In this document: positions 1 through 8,561 of the stretch, one piece after another
How positions within the stretch are numbered: the stretch's first letter is position 1
How the letters are laid out: each line of letters opens with the position of its first letter
Origin: Microcystis wesenbergii NRERC-220
Lineage (GTDB): Bacteria; Cyanobacteriota; Cyanobacteriia; Cyanobacteriales; Microcystaceae
Direction: 5' to 3'
Length of the DNA: 64,000 nt
NCBI RefSeq assembly: GCF_032027425.1
Contig: NZ_JAVSJA010000001.1
Span: forward strand, 3,237,501 to 3,301,500
Notes under the pieces: model-generated
Databases searched by the model: none
Seen by the model: the letters and a program-made list of their open reading frames with translations, nothing else
Told to the model about the DNA's origin: nothing
Made by a program: the position numbers and the translations under genes

Positions 1-432
1 GCCGTGCCGTCGCTCTTCCATAATTCCTGACCGTTAAAGCCGTCCAAGGACCGGAAGAACAGGGTGTTGCCCACCGCCGTTAGATAGTAGGGGCTGGAGC
101 CCCCCGAACCGAGGCGGATGTCTTTGACCAAAACCGTACCCGCCGCCGTGCCGTCGCTCTTCCATAATTCCTGACCGTTCACGCCGTCCAAGGACCGGAA
201 GAACAGGGTGTTGCCCACTGCCGTCAGAAAGCCGGGGTCGGAGCCCCCCGAACCGAGGCGGATGTCTTTGACCAAAACCGTACCCGCCGCCGTGCCGTCG
301 CTCTTCCACAGTTCAGTGCCGTTAACGCCGTCATTGGCCCGAAAGAACAGGGTGTTGCCCACCACCGTTAGATAGCCGGGGGAGGAACCAGATAAACCGG
401 GGAAGATATCTTTAACTAAAAAAGGAACGGAG
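1..432. repeat. 144-bp tandem repeats (ELWxxDGT units)
   Basis: Three near-identical 144-bp units start at 1, 145 and 289. Each encodes 48 residues with the core ELWKSDGTA on the minus strand. The first unit continues beyond the window edge. Confidence 0.8.
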
Positions 433-1451
433 TCGTCGTCAACAATAGTCACGGTTGCCGTAGATGGAGTGCCGAGAGTAGCGCCGTTGGTGGGATTAGA
501 GAGGGTGACAGTAAAGGTTTCGTTCAGTTCTACCGTTGTATCTCCCTGGACGTTAACGGTAATTACTTTTGAGGTTTCCCCCGCCGCAAAACTCACTACC
601 CCACTGGGTAACACGGACCCGACAAAATCAGTGGCATTGGCGGGATTGGTTCCGCTGCCGGTAACTGCCCAGTTGACGTTATTGCTTCCGGTGGTATTAA
701 CCGCACGAGTGACGGTGAAGGTGAAGGCTTTACTGCCACTGTTGCCCTCGGTTTGGTTGGCACTGGTGGCGGCAATGGCGAGGGTGGGAATTGCTACATC
801 ATCATTTTGAATAGTTCCCGTAGCAGTAGCGGTGGTAATAGTAGCGCCGTTGGTGGGATTAGAGAGGGTGACAGTAAAGGTTTCGTTCAGTTCTACCGTT
901 GTATCTCCCTGGACGTTAACGGTAATTACTTTTGAGGTTTCCCCCGCCGCAAAACTCACTACCCCACTGGGTAACACGGACCCGACAAAATCAGTGGCAT
1001 TGGCGGGATTGGTTCCGCTGCCGGTAACTGCCCAGTTGACGTTATTGCTTCCGGTGGTATTAACCGCACGAGTGACGGTGAAGGTGAAGGCTTTACTGCC
1101 ACTGTTGCCCTCGGTTTGGTTGGCACTGGTGGCGGCAATGGCGAGGGTGGGAATTGCGAGCGTACTCACATTTAAGGCCCACAATTCATCATTGTTCACG
1201 CCGTCATTGGCCCGGAAGTACAGGGTGCTGTCCACCACCGTCAGATTGCGGGGGTAGGAGCCAGAGGCGCCGAAGCGGATGTCGGCCACCAGAACCCTAC
1301 CGGCCGCCGTGCCGTCGCTTTTCCATAATTCAAGACCGTTCACGCCGTCAAAGGCATTGAAGAACAGGGTATTGCCCACCGCCGTTAGATTTTGGGGGAA
1401 GGAGCTATAGAAACCGGGGAAGATATCCTTAACTAAAAAAGGAGTTGACAT
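1..1451 (-). CDS. ELWxxDGT-repeat / Calx-beta surface protein, 5' part (runs off left edge)
   Basis: The frame opens at ATG 1451 (protein begins MSTPFLVKDIFPGF) and stays open to base 1, so only the N-terminal ~483 residues are visible. In order: two ELWxxDGT-type units (the first with ELWKSDGTAAG), two Calx-beta domains (motifs such as NQTEGNSGSKAFTF and VELNETFTVTLSNP), then at least three more ELWxxDGT units of 48 residues (144-bp DNA periodicity from base 1). No classical signal peptide is seen; such proteins are usually secreted or surface-exposed, and Calx-beta domains usually bind calcium. The two Calx-beta repeats are identical in DNA over about 317 bp, pointing to recent duplication or gene conversion. 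Function unknown; adhesion is only a guess from the family. Short plus-strand frames here are shadows. Confidence 0.85.
   Translation of the reverse strand, partial: MSTPFLVKDIFPGFYSSFPQNLTAVGNTLFFNAFDGVNGLELWKSDGTAAGRVLVADIRFGASGSYPRNLTVVDSTLYFRANDGVNNDELWALNVSTLAIPTLAIAATSANQTEGNSGSKAFTFTVTRAVNTTGSNNVNWAVTGSGTNPANATDFVGSVLPSGVVSFAAGETSKVITVNVQGDTTVELNETFTVTLSNPTNGATITTATATGTIQNDDVAIPTLAIAATSANQTEGNSGSKAFTFTVTRAVNTTGSNNVNWAVTGSGTNPANATDFVGSVLPSGVVSFAAGETSKVITVNVQGDTTVELNETFTVTLSNPTNGATLGTPSTATVTIVDDDSVPFLVKDIFPGLSGSSPGYLTVVGNTLFFRANDGVNGTELWKSDGTAAGTVLVKDIRLGSGGSDPGFLTAVGNTLFFRSLDGVNGQELWKSDGTAAGTVLVKDIRLGSGGSSPYYLTAVGNTLFFRSLDGFNGQELWKSDGT
478..1157. repeat. Tandem 317-bp identical repeats (Calx-beta units)
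   Basis: Bases 478-794 and 841-1157 read as identical at a fixed offset of 363 bp (121 codons). They encode successive Calx-beta domains of the minus-strand surface-protein gene; the short linker between them differs. Confidence 0.85.
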
Positions 1452-1587
1452 GATTTTTTCCTCAATAAAGGGTGAAAATTAAACAGTTAAGTAGTCGTGC
1501 AAAATAAATTTCCTAGTGAAGAAAGGCACTCATGCAAGAGGCAAGAGGCAAGGGGGGGGTTAGATTTGTGTAATTAATTTTGCTTAG

Positions 1588-2950
1588 TGGGACTTAAACA
1601 AATTTCAAGCCCAAACAAAGCCTAAACTGGCTTTGTAAGCGGCAAACACATCCCGATTCTCGGTCAGCCACTCAAAGAAACGGAAAGACATCGCTGTCCG
1701 AAAAGCTTCCAAGGCTTCCACAAAAGTGTTTAAAGGTCGATTCGCCCACCGCCTTTGCAATCCCCCAGTTAACTTATGCCACAAGATAAATGTATAGGCA
1801 CAAAACCCCAAGATAAAATGACGAAGTAAGCTTCGTTTATCCCTGACTTGATATTCTCTTAACCCTAACCATCCTTTGGCTTCTCGGTAGAATACTTCCA
1901 CCCAATTTCTTTCGGTGTAAGTCCTCACTATCCACGACGCTGTTACTGTATCTGCCTCAACTACATTGGTCATGAAATAGTCCACCTCTGTAGCTTTTTC
2001 AATTGAACTTGCCTTGATGACGATAGCAAAGTTCCTTTCTCCTTCTCGGCTAGATATTTTCGCACTGAATACTGCTACCCAAACCGTTTTTTCTCGCTCT
2101 AGCTGAATAGTTATTTTCTCAAAATCCCCTTCTGATAAGCTTTTTGCTAGTTGCTCAAGCTGGATTGTTTCTTCCACACCCCCTTCTTTTTCAATAATTA
2201 CTTTTCGATTTTTGGCTACTCCTCCTAAGTATTTTAGCTTTCTTTCTTCCAGGGCTTTTAGAAAACTCGTGTTATTGCCATAACCAGCATCTATTAACCC
2301 GATTTTCGGTCGATAGCCTCTGGTTAAGCTCCGGTCAATTAAATCTATCGCTATCTCTGGTTTCTTCTTAAATTCTTTGTCTTCTTTCCCCTCGGCTAAG
2401 GAACTAGCCGGTTGATAAATTTCAATGTCTAGGGGGACACTTTTTTTGCCGTCGTAGAGATGAGTAGTGACGGCGACTATTCCGTTGTCTGTCTTGCCAA
2501 TTTCTCCCGAGTACTGCCTCCCAACTCCGGCGGTCAGATTGCCACTTTTTCGATGTCCTGAGTCATCGACAATCAGCGTAAATCCTCGGGGGATTTGCGT
2601 CTGGCGGCATTGGTTCATCACTTGCAAGCGACATTCATTTACCTGACGGTCTGACCAGGGCGATTCGGTCAAAAAGTGATGTAATCGGTTATAAACTACT
2701 CCGACGGCATTATTGGCCATTTGAGTCAGGTTTTTCCTCTCACTTTCCCCTAATAATCCTCCTAAATATTGTCTGAAGCCGTTTTTTTGCGCTTCGTTTT
2801 TGAAGCAATTGTCAAACCGCCGACACCATCGGTCAAAGCACGGGGGCATCGCGGCTGGGGTTGTCTCTTTCATCGCTGATTTTTCAACGTAAAGTGCTTA
2901 TTCTGTAACGATTATACTCGATTAAACCTTTGTTGAGCGTTTAAGTCCCA
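1588..2950 (-). mobile_element. IS701-family insertion sequence (1363 bp)
   Basis: Terminal inverted repeats TGGGACTTAAAC are visible at both ends and TTAG is duplicated at 1584-1587 and 2951-2954. A 4-bp YTAR duplication is typical of the IS701 family. The element sits inside a MITE and carries one intact transposase, so it may be active. Confidence 0.85.
1605..2873 (-). CDS. IS701-family (SRSO17-type) DDE transposase
   Basis: This 422-residue protein fills the element between its terminal repeats. It resembles the SRSO17/IS701 transposase family: an N-terminal segment with FDRWCRRFDNCF, a first acidic motif around TLIVDDSGHRKSGN, the central block IGLIDAGYGNN, and a C-terminal segment with REAKGWLGLREYQVRDKRS containing the catalytic Glu. 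Length is normal and no frameshift is seen. It catalyses cut-and-paste movement of the element. The family call rests on motifs plus the TTAG target duplication. Confidence 0.88.
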   Translation of the reverse strand: MKETTPAAMPPCFDRWCRRFDNCFKNEAQKNGFRQYLGGLLGESERKNLTQMANNAVGVVYNRLHHFLTESPWSDRQVNECRLQVMNQCRQTQIPRGFTLIVDDSGHRKSGNLTAGVGRQYSGEIGKTDNGIVAVTTHLYDGKKSVPLDIEIYQPASSLAEGKEDKEFKKKPEIAIDLIDRSLTRGYRPKIGLIDAGYGNNTSFLKALEERKLKYLGGVAKNRKVIIEKEGGVEETIQLEQLAKSLSEGDFEKITIQLEREKTVWVAVFSAKISSREGERNFAIVIKASSIEKATEVDYFMTNVVEADTVTASWIVRTYTERNWVEVFYREAKGWLGLREYQVRDKRSLLRHFILGFCAYTFILWHKLTGGLQRRWANRPLNTFVEALEAFRTAMSFRFFEWLTENRDVFAAYKASLGFVWA

Positions 2951-2958
2951 TTAGGTAC

Positions 2959-4074
2959 TTAAGCTGGCAAAGAAGGCACCATCCACACCGATTGAGTGCC
3001 GTCGAGGTCGGTATCTGGTCCAATTAGCGCTGGGTTGCGGTAGCCCGGGAGGACGGAGACGGCGAAAACCTCCTCCACGCCGCTATTAAACCAAAAAGTT
3101 GCCACCAGTTGACCGGTAGCTAGATTGATAATAGCCAACCCGCACCGCAATTGATTGCGTCGCTCATCCAGGGGTAAACCGCCAAAAATTGCCGTTTCCC
3201 GAATTTGGGACAACCCGACAAAGGCGTGACCTTCCCAACAGTCCAAACCCCGGGTAAAACCGGGCAATTCCGCCACGATTTCCGTGCTGCCAGTTTGGGG
3301 ATGCCAACGGTTCAAGGTTCCATAACCGGAATTGAGGAAATAGAGATTACCCTGGTAAAGACGGGGAGAATGGGGCATGGCTAAACCCCGGAGAATCACC
3401 TCTCCCCTCGGCACATCAATTAAGCATCCCCCTTGAGCTTTATTCTCTCGCCAGAGGCTTTCCTCGTTGGTTTCCCCCAATGCCGTCACATATACGGGAG
3501 TGCCGCTATTTTCAGCCATAGCCAAGCCATTGAGGTGACATCGGTCTCCGGGGACTAACTCGGTAATAAAAGGCGGTTTCCACTGGGGGAGAAAACTCCA
3601 ATTTCCTTCGATGGTTGCCAGACAGTTAAATAAGGTATTGACCACCCAAAGGCGATTACTGCCAAAGGCCAAATCATGACCCATAATCGGGCCGGTGAGG
3701 TGAGAGGAACGAGCTAAAAAAGCGATATCCTGTTCTCCTTCTGGTTTAATCTGGGGGGCAATCTCTCGATTAGCGGGTAAATGCCAAATTGCCTGACGAG
3801 CGCCCACAGCAATTCCGGTAGCAGTTCGGGTTAAACCCATCGCTTGGTCAAAATGGGCGAAACTCACCCGCATTTGTCCTTGATAAGTGCCAATGCTGGC
3901 CACTCTTCCCGCTTGGTAGGTGGAAATCAACACCGACAAGTCAAGCTGGTTGAGTAATTCCGGCAGATTGAGGCTGTACTCATAATTGACCGGCACCGCT
4001 TGGCGCTGAGTTGGACTCGCTGCTGGCTCTTGAGTATCTGAAAACTGGTTAGTCTTGGGCGGCAAGCTGTCCAT
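2959..4074 (-). CDS. TIGR03032-family conserved protein
   Basis: 371 residues beginning MDSLPPKTNQFSD. The core (from about residue 30) has the typical TIGR03032 features: LPELLNQLDLSVLISTYQAG near the start, then GDRCHLNGLAMAE, GEVILRGLAMPHSPR and RNQLRCGLAIINLATGQ, a pattern suggesting a beta-propeller-like fold. No signal peptide or membrane segment is seen. Biochemical role unknown; members are common in cyanobacteria. The stop codon TAA at 2959-2961 overlaps the TA target duplication of the adjacent MITE, so the insertion lies exactly at the 3' end and seems to have spared the reading frame. The gene stands alone, divergent from chrA. Confidence 0.8.
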   Translation of the reverse strand: MDSLPPKTNQFSDTQEPAASPTQRQAVPVNYEYSLNLPELLNQLDLSVLISTYQAGRVASIGTYQGQMRVSFAHFDQAMGLTRTATGIAVGARQAIWHLPANREIAPQIKPEGEQDIAFLARSSHLTGPIMGHDLAFGSNRLWVVNTLFNCLATIEGNWSFLPQWKPPFITELVPGDRCHLNGLAMAENSGTPVYVTALGETNEESLWRENKAQGGCLIDVPRGEVILRGLAMPHSPRLYQGNLYFLNSGYGTLNRWHPQTGSTEIVAELPGFTRGLDCWEGHAFVGLSQIRETAIFGGLPLDERRNQLRCGLAIINLATGQLVATFWFNSGVEEVFAVSVLPGYRNPALIGPDTDLDGTQSVWMVPSLPA

Positions 4075-4439
4075 AGAGTTTTTTTGGCTATAGATTAGAG
4101 TCGATGGTGATAATTGATTATTGTTTATGATTTGTTGACTAAGGGGTTCTAATTAATCCCCCCTTGCCCCCCTTGCCCCCCTTAATAAGGGGGGTGGTGA
4201 TGGGTTTCAGTTGGTATTAATGGGGTTCATTATAAACAAACTAATCAATATTACTTGTAAAGTTTTCTTAACTTTTTTTGTATCAAATTTACTTGAACGG
4301 GAGCATTAAATACTTATGATTGAGTTTGTGTAAAACACTTTTGCAATTATGGAATTGACCAGATCTAGCCAAGAATTTAGCTTAAGCTTATTCTTTTGGA
4401 TATAAACTTGATTCTGGAAAAACTATTGGTAATCAGAAA
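4075..4439. other. Intergenic region between divergent genes, with a C/G-rich palindrome
   Basis: This 365-bp gap separates the divergent TIGR03032 gene and chrA. It holds C-rich runs followed by the palindrome CCCCCCTTAATAAGGGGGG at 4176-4194, also found at the 3' end of hisG (about 5868-5887), so it is a dispersed element. The rest is AT-rich and presumably contains both promoters; no convincing -35/-10 pair could be fixed. Confidence 0.6.
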
Positions 4440-5597
4440 ATGCTGACTTCATCGCCTCCCAATCTCTCGCAACTTGCCCTTTTATTTCTCAAAATCGGCA
4501 TTATCGGTTTTGGTGGTCCGGCTGCCCATATCGCTTTAATGGAGGAAGAAGTGGTTAAGCGTCGCGGTTGGATGACTAAGGAGCGATTTCTCGATTTGGT
4601 GGGGGCCACTAATCTGATTCCTGGTCCTAATTCCACGGAAATGGCTATTCATATCGGTTATATTTTTGGTGGTTTAGCGGGTTTAATAATCACGGGGGTT
4701 TGTTTTATTACTCCTGCGGTGTTAATTACGGGTTTTCTAGCTTGGATTTATACTACCTACGGGACTTTACCCGATGTGGCCCCGATTTTTGCCGGCATTA
4801 AACCGGTAGTAATTGCGGTGATTTTTCAGGCACTCTGGCGCTTAGGCAAAAAGGCACTGAAAACCCGTCAATTACTCTTCATCGGATTGGGAGTTATCGG
4901 ATTATTAATTTTAGGTTTAAATGAAATTATCGCTTTACTGTTAGGCGGAATTATCGGGATGTTTATCCTAAAAAAATTCGCTACTTTTCCCCTGATTGTG
5001 GCAGGAATAGGCGGTGCGACGGCGGTTGCTACTCCTAGCAATATCCCACCGACATTAACAGGATTAGGGCTATTTTTCCTCAAGGTGGGTAGTGTTTTAT
5101 TTGGTAGTGGTTATGTGTTAGTTGCCTTTTTAGAGGGGGATTTAGTGCAGGGGAGAGGATGGTTAACCCAGCAACAATTATTAGATGCTATTGCTGTGGG
5201 TCAATTTACCCCCGGTCCAGTGTTATCTACAGCCACTTTTATCGGTTATCAAATATTAGGAGTATCGGGGGCAATTGTGGCAACTCTAGCGATTTTTTTT
5301 CCTTCTTTTATCTTTGTTTTATTACTTAATCCTCTTATTCCTAAATTGAGAGAATCGGCTTGGGCAGGGGCTTTTTTAGACGCGATTAATGCTAGTGCCG
5401 TGGCTTTAATGGTGGCAGTAATTTTTAATTTATCCCTGGCTACTTGGTTACAACCCTACGGTAATTTACCTTTTAATTTATTGGCTATCATTCTATCTCT
5501 TATCTCCGCTATTCTTTTACTACGTTTTCAGGTTAATTCTACTTGGTTAATTCTTGCTGGTGCGCTTATTGGTTTGCTATTGAAACAATTAGGTTAG
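4440..5597 (+). CDS. chrA: Chromate efflux transporter ChrA
   Basis: 385 residues, highly hydrophobic with about 10-12 membrane segments in two homologous halves, the usual layout of long-chain CHR proteins in the inner membrane. The N-terminal half has IGFGGPAAHIALMEEE and GATNLIPGPNSTEMAIHIGY; the C-terminal half has the matching VGSVLFGSGYVLVAFLEGD and AIAVGQFTPGPVLSTATFIGY. These FGGP/PGP motifs mark the CHR family, which exports chromate. ATG at 4440 is used; no strong Shine-Dalgarno sequence is visible. The gene is single, so its physiological substrate in this organism is inferred from the family only. Confidence 0.9.
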   Translation: MLTSSPPNLSQLALLFLKIGIIGFGGPAAHIALMEEEVVKRRGWMTKERFLDLVGATNLIPGPNSTEMAIHIGYIFGGLAGLIITGVCFITPAVLITGFLAWIYTTYGTLPDVAPIFAGIKPVVIAVIFQALWRLGKKALKTRQLLFIGLGVIGLLILGLNEIIALLLGGIIGMFILKKFATFPLIVAGIGGATAVATPSNIPPTLTGLGLFFLKVGSVLFGSGYVLVAFLEGDLVQGRGWLTQQQLLDAIAVGQFTPGPVLSTATFIGYQILGVSGAIVATLAIFFPSFIFVLLLNPLIPKLRESAWAGAFLDAINASAVALMVAVIFNLSLATWLQPYGNLPFNLLAIILSLISAILLLRFQVNSTWLILAGALIGLLLKQLG

Positions 5598-5658
5598 GGG
5601 GAAATAAGTAAATGGTTATAATTAAATAGATTTTGCCTTTGCTCCCCCCTTGATCCCT

Positions 5659-5858
5659 AGGGTTGATTCAAGGTAGGGTTGATTTAAGGTAGGGTTGATT
5701 CAAGGTAGGGTTGATTTAAAGTAGGGTTGATTTAAAGTAGGGTTGATTTAAAGTAGGGTTGATTTAAAGTAGGGTTGATTTAAAGTAGGGTTGATTTAAG
5801 GTAGGGTTGATTCAAGGTAGGGTTGATTCAAGGTAGGGTTGATTCATGAATCAACCCT
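5659..5858. repeat. 16-bp tandem repeat array ending in a 24-bp palindrome
   Basis: Eleven units of AGGGTTGATTyAArGT (16 bp) run from 5659 to 5834; the third and sixth variable bases are T/C and A/G. The twelfth unit turns into a perfect palindrome (5835-5858) made of AGGGTTGATTCA and its reverse complement. The flanks share CCCTTGATCCC. No gene lies inside. It sits between chrA and the 3' end of hisG, which face each other, so it could act as a bidirectional transcription block. Confidence 0.85.
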
Positions 5859-5867
5859 ACCCTTGAT

Positions 5868-5887
5868 CCCCCCTTAATAAGGGGGGT
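5868..5887. repeat. Dispersed palindrome at hisG 3' end
   Basis: A CCCCCCTTAATAAGGGGGG palindrome overlapping the hisG stop codon, matching the one at 4176-4194. In RNA it would form a GC-rich hairpin and could help end hisG transcription. Confidence 0.6.
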
Positions 5888-6521
5888 GCTGATTTGTTAA
5901 ACTGAGCTTTTCTACCCAGTTATAAATCTGATCGCGATTTAGTCGATAGCTGAGGGGATGGGCGATTAATCGAGCGCTACTAGCAAATAATTCGGCAATT
6001 TCTACTAAACCATTTTCGCGTAAAGTTCGACCGGTGGAAACTAGGTCAACTATCGCTTCTGACATCCCCGTAATCGGGCCTAATTCTACGGAACCGTAGA
6101 GAGGTATAATCTCGACCGGAATATCTAAACGACGAAAATAATCCTTAGCACAATTGACAAATTTTGAGGCGACTTTACCGTGATGGGGAATATCTAAGGG
6201 ACTTTGATAGGGACTATCAGCAGGGACAGCTACCGACATCCGACAGTAACCAAATTTTAAGTCAATTAAATTAGCCACATCGGGAGATTTTTCCAATAAA
6301 ACATCATAACCGGCGATGCCTAATTGTGCCTGACCGTATTCTACATAAACGGGGACATCTGTGGCTCTGACTAATAAGGCTTTCGCTTGGTTAGTGGGGT
6401 CGGTAATCTGTAATTGGCGATTTTTTGAGTCAAGAAAGGCACTAAAATCTAAGCCAATTTTCTGAAATATTTGGATACTTTCGTTTAGTAAAGCACCCTT
6501 CGGTAAGGCAATTGTTAGCAT
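5874..6521 (-). CDS. hisG: ATP phosphoribosyltransferase, short form (HisG)
   Basis: 215 residues starting [15 protein letters not shown]. It catalyses the first step of histidine synthesis, condensing ATP with PRPP to phosphoribosyl-ATP. Family motifs are [29 protein letters not shown] and the PRPP-binding stretch [17 protein letters not shown]. The length matches the short form lacking the regulatory ACT-like domain; short-form HisG usually works with HisZ, which is not in this window. The last residues (HPPY) and the stop TAA are encoded by a dispersed C/G palindrome, so the extreme C-terminus appears to have been replaced by repeat DNA. Confidence 0.93.
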   Translation of the reverse strand: MLTIALPKGALLNESIQIFQKIGLDFSAFLDSKNRQLQITDPTNQAKALLVRATDVPVYVEYGQAQLGIAGYDVLLEKSPDVANLIDLKFGYCRMSVAVPADSPYQSPLDIPHHGKVASKFVNCAKDYFRRLDIPVEIIPLYGSVELGPITGMSEAIVDLVSTGRTLRENGLVEIAELFASSARLIAHPLSYRLNRDQIYNWVEKLSLTNQHPPY

Positions 6522-6727
6522 AGAGGGAATTATGAATTATGAATTATGAATTATGAATTGGGTAGTGGGGAAATTGAACTAAAACCCCAAAACGCCAAAA
6601 CCCCAACACCTAAAACCTGTCTCGGAGTCTCCCGACAGCTAAAATCATAACTGATAACTATCCATCTTTTTAGGTAGGAGAATTGCCAGATTCTTGCTGT
6701 TGCATGAGTGCCTGTTGCCTCTTGCCT

Positions 6728-7504
6728 TCAGAAGCTGATAACCGAGATGGCAGTAAGTTCTCTAATGACCACATCAGCTAATTGTAAATCTTGATGGGTT
6801 TCCGGTTGCCAACTAATTGCGATCGCCGCCGCTGATTTTGCCTGTTTAGCCATTTCCCAATCGGCCCTAGTGTCCCCCACCATCAGGGTTTTGTCCACTG
6901 CGGTCCCCAAAGCTTGACAGGTTTCTTGCAATAATAGGGGATCGGGTTTACTTAAACCTCGATCGCATCCCCGGGCAATTTTAATATAATTTAATAGGTG
7001 ATTTTCCTTGACAAATTGCTCAACTCGTGCTGTGGTATCGGAGGAAAGAATCGCCAATTGTAAACCGGCCGCGTGCAGATAACGAATTACTTCTAAACAT
7101 TGGGGATAGAGGGGATTGAAGCGGGGGGGAACCTTTTCATCGGCCGCTTGAAAGGCTACTTTTGCGATCGCCATTGCCGTTAACCAATCCCGACCGGTGG
7201 AAGCAATACAACCGGCAGCGGCGATATGATTATCTCTGCGGCTGCCCACTGCCATTAAACCAGCAGGATTGAGACTATTTGCCCCAATACCGAAAGTTTT
7301 AGTTAATAAAGACTCTAAACCAGGGATTTGCGATTCAATGGCTTGTATCCGGGCTATAGCTCGATCGTACCAGAAAGCTCGCGAATCCTCTAGCGTACCG
7401 TCCTTATCAAAAACAATCCCTTGAATATCTCTAAATTCTCGATTACCACAGCGAATTATCGGCAAATAAACCTCCTTATTTTTACCTATATTGTCAGTCA
7501 TCAT
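6728..7504 (-). CDS. HAD-superfamily phosphatase (phosphoglycolate-phosphatase-like)
   Basis: 258 residues. HAD motif I is GIVFDKDGTLEDS (nucleophile and acid/base Asp near residues 33-35), motif II is LAILSSDTTA, motif III uses the Lys in GLSKPDPLLL, and motif IV is MVGDTRADWEMA. An alpha-helical cap lies between motifs I and II. The fold hydrolyses small phosphomonoesters in the cytoplasm; phosphoglycolate is plausible but the substrate cannot be read from sequence. Two adjacent ATGs (7504, 7501) are possible starts. A HIP1 octamer occurs within the coding region. Confidence 0.8.
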   Translation of the reverse strand: MMTDNIGKNKEVYLPIIRCGNREFRDIQGIVFDKDGTLEDSRAFWYDRAIARIQAIESQIPGLESLLTKTFGIGANSLNPAGLMAVGSRRDNHIAAAGCIASTGRDWLTAMAIAKVAFQAADEKVPPRFNPLYPQCLEVIRYLHAAGLQLAILSSDTTARVEQFVKENHLLNYIKIARGCDRGLSKPDPLLLQETCQALGTAVDKTLMVGDTRADWEMAKQAKSAAAIAISWQPETHQDLQLADVVIRELTAISVISF

Positions 7505-7579
7505 TTTAGCTTTCAGGATTAAGGAGACAGGATTCAGGAGACAGGAGATTATTTCTATTTATTCTCCCCATCCCCCCAC

Positions 7580-7695
7580 TTCCCTACTTCCCACTTCCCT
7601 ACTTCCCACACCCTACACCCCACACCCCACACCCCACACCCTACACCCTACACCCTACACCCCACACCCCACTTCCCCACACCCCACACCCCACT
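7580..7695. repeat. C/A-rich heptanucleotide-like microsatellite
   Basis: Irregular tandem units of CCCCACA/CCCTACA fill most of the gap between the HAD gene start and the deoC stop. No coding potential is evident; the plus-strand frame across it translates to a low-complexity HPTP repeat and is rejected as a gene. Confidence 0.75.
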
Positions 7696-7724
7696 TTCCT
7701 ATACCTTTTAAACAGGATTTAGTA

Positions 7725-8402
7725 TTACTCCTCAAAAGCGGCTTTTTGCTGACGGACTAAATCGACACCGCGGGAAGTTCCCAGACGGGTGGCCCCGGCC
7801 CGGATAAGAGCGATCGCTTGTTCTAGGGTGCGAATTCCGCCGGATGCTTTAATTCCTACCCGGCCTTTGCTAATTTCCTTGAGAAACTTCACATCGCTAA
7901 CCGTTGCACCTCCAAACCAGCCGGTACTGGTTTTTAGATAACTAACTCCTGCATCCATGCAAATTTCCGCCGCTAAACGTTTCTCGGTGTCCGTCAGTTG
8001 CGAGGTTTCCAGAATCGCTTTCACCGTCTGGCCGGTTTCCTGACAAATACTAGCAATTTCTTGGAATAATTGCTCAGATTTCCCATCTTTTAGCCAACCG
8101 AGATTAATAACCACATCTAACTCCTTGGCACCATTATCTACGGCTTCTAAAGCCTCATAACGTTTAACTGCGGAGGTAGTGGCCCCTGCGGGAAAACCAA
8201 TCACGGTAGAAACTAAAGTTTTTTTGCCGTGGAGTAACTGCACCGCTTGCTTAACGGCAGCGGGATAAACGCAGACGGTGGGAAAACGATATTGTTCGGC
8301 CTGTTGACAGTAAGCCTCTAATTGTTCACTGGTGGCGGTGGGGATGAGGAGAGAATGGTCGATATATTGTGCTAAATCTAGATCAGAATCGGTGATAGCC
8401 AT
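7725..8402 (-). CDS. deoC: Deoxyribose-phosphate aldolase (DeoC)
   Basis: 225 residues, normal for the family. It reversibly splits 2-deoxyribose-5-phosphate into glyceraldehyde-3-phosphate and acetaldehyde in the cytoplasm. The TIM-barrel motifs are complete: [27 protein letters not shown] carrying the Schiff-base Lys, and [15 protein letters not shown] carrying the second catalytic Lys. It starts at ATG 8402 and is divergent from acnB. A HIP1 octamer lies within the gene near 7810. Confidence 0.94.
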   Translation of the reverse strand: MAITDSDLDLAQYIDHSLLIPTATSEQLEAYCQQAEQYRFPTVCVYPAAVKQAVQLLHGKKTLVSTVIGFPAGATTSAVKRYEALEAVDNGAKELDVVINLGWLKDGKSEQLFQEIASICQETGQTVKAILETSQLTDTEKRLAAEICMDAGVSYLKTSTGWFGGATVSDVKFLKEISKGRVGIKASGGIRTLEQAIALIRAGATRLGTSRGVDLVRQQKAAFEE

Positions 8403-8561
8403 TATCTACGCCTCAATATAGTCAATCGATCGCTATTTTCTCATTTTATGGAAGTCACACAGCAAAGTCATCTCTCGCTAACCTAGAAATTCCGAGACTA
8501 GCAAAAATCCAGTAACCTAGGAAGAAACCGTCACAAGTGAAGACTAGGAGACAATAGACCT

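Larger units (their letters stand above)
1490..2959. repeat. ~103-bp MITE, split by an IS701 insertion
   Basis: The left part (1490-1587) starts AGTAGTCGTGCAAAA and the last bases (2955-2959) lie beyond the IS. A TA is present on each side (1488-1489 and 2960-2961), the usual target duplication of IS630/Tc1-type elements. An intact copy of the same family lies at 35036-35137 and a right-end fragment near 13220-13252. The copies share TTAATTTTGCTTAGG near the right end. The right TA falls inside the TAA stop of the neighbouring TIGR03032-family gene. Confidence 0.75.

Noticed and set aside
34-309. Minus-strand 91-residue frame with an RRHGGGYGFGQRH repeat
   Set aside because: It is out of frame with the ELWxxDGT gene, whose repeats explain it fully.
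469-1360. Plus-strand open frames giving repeated V/L-rich proteins
   Set aside because: They mirror the minus-strand Calx-beta coding repeats; their duplication follows from the repeated DNA, and no domain is recognisable.
5659-5858. Regular repeat array resembling CRISPR
   Set aside because: The 16-bp units are directly adjacent with no unique spacers and no cas genes are nearby.
7491-7760. Plus-strand 89-residue frame rich in HPTP
   Set aside because: It translates a C/A-rich microsatellite and overlaps the ends of two real genes.
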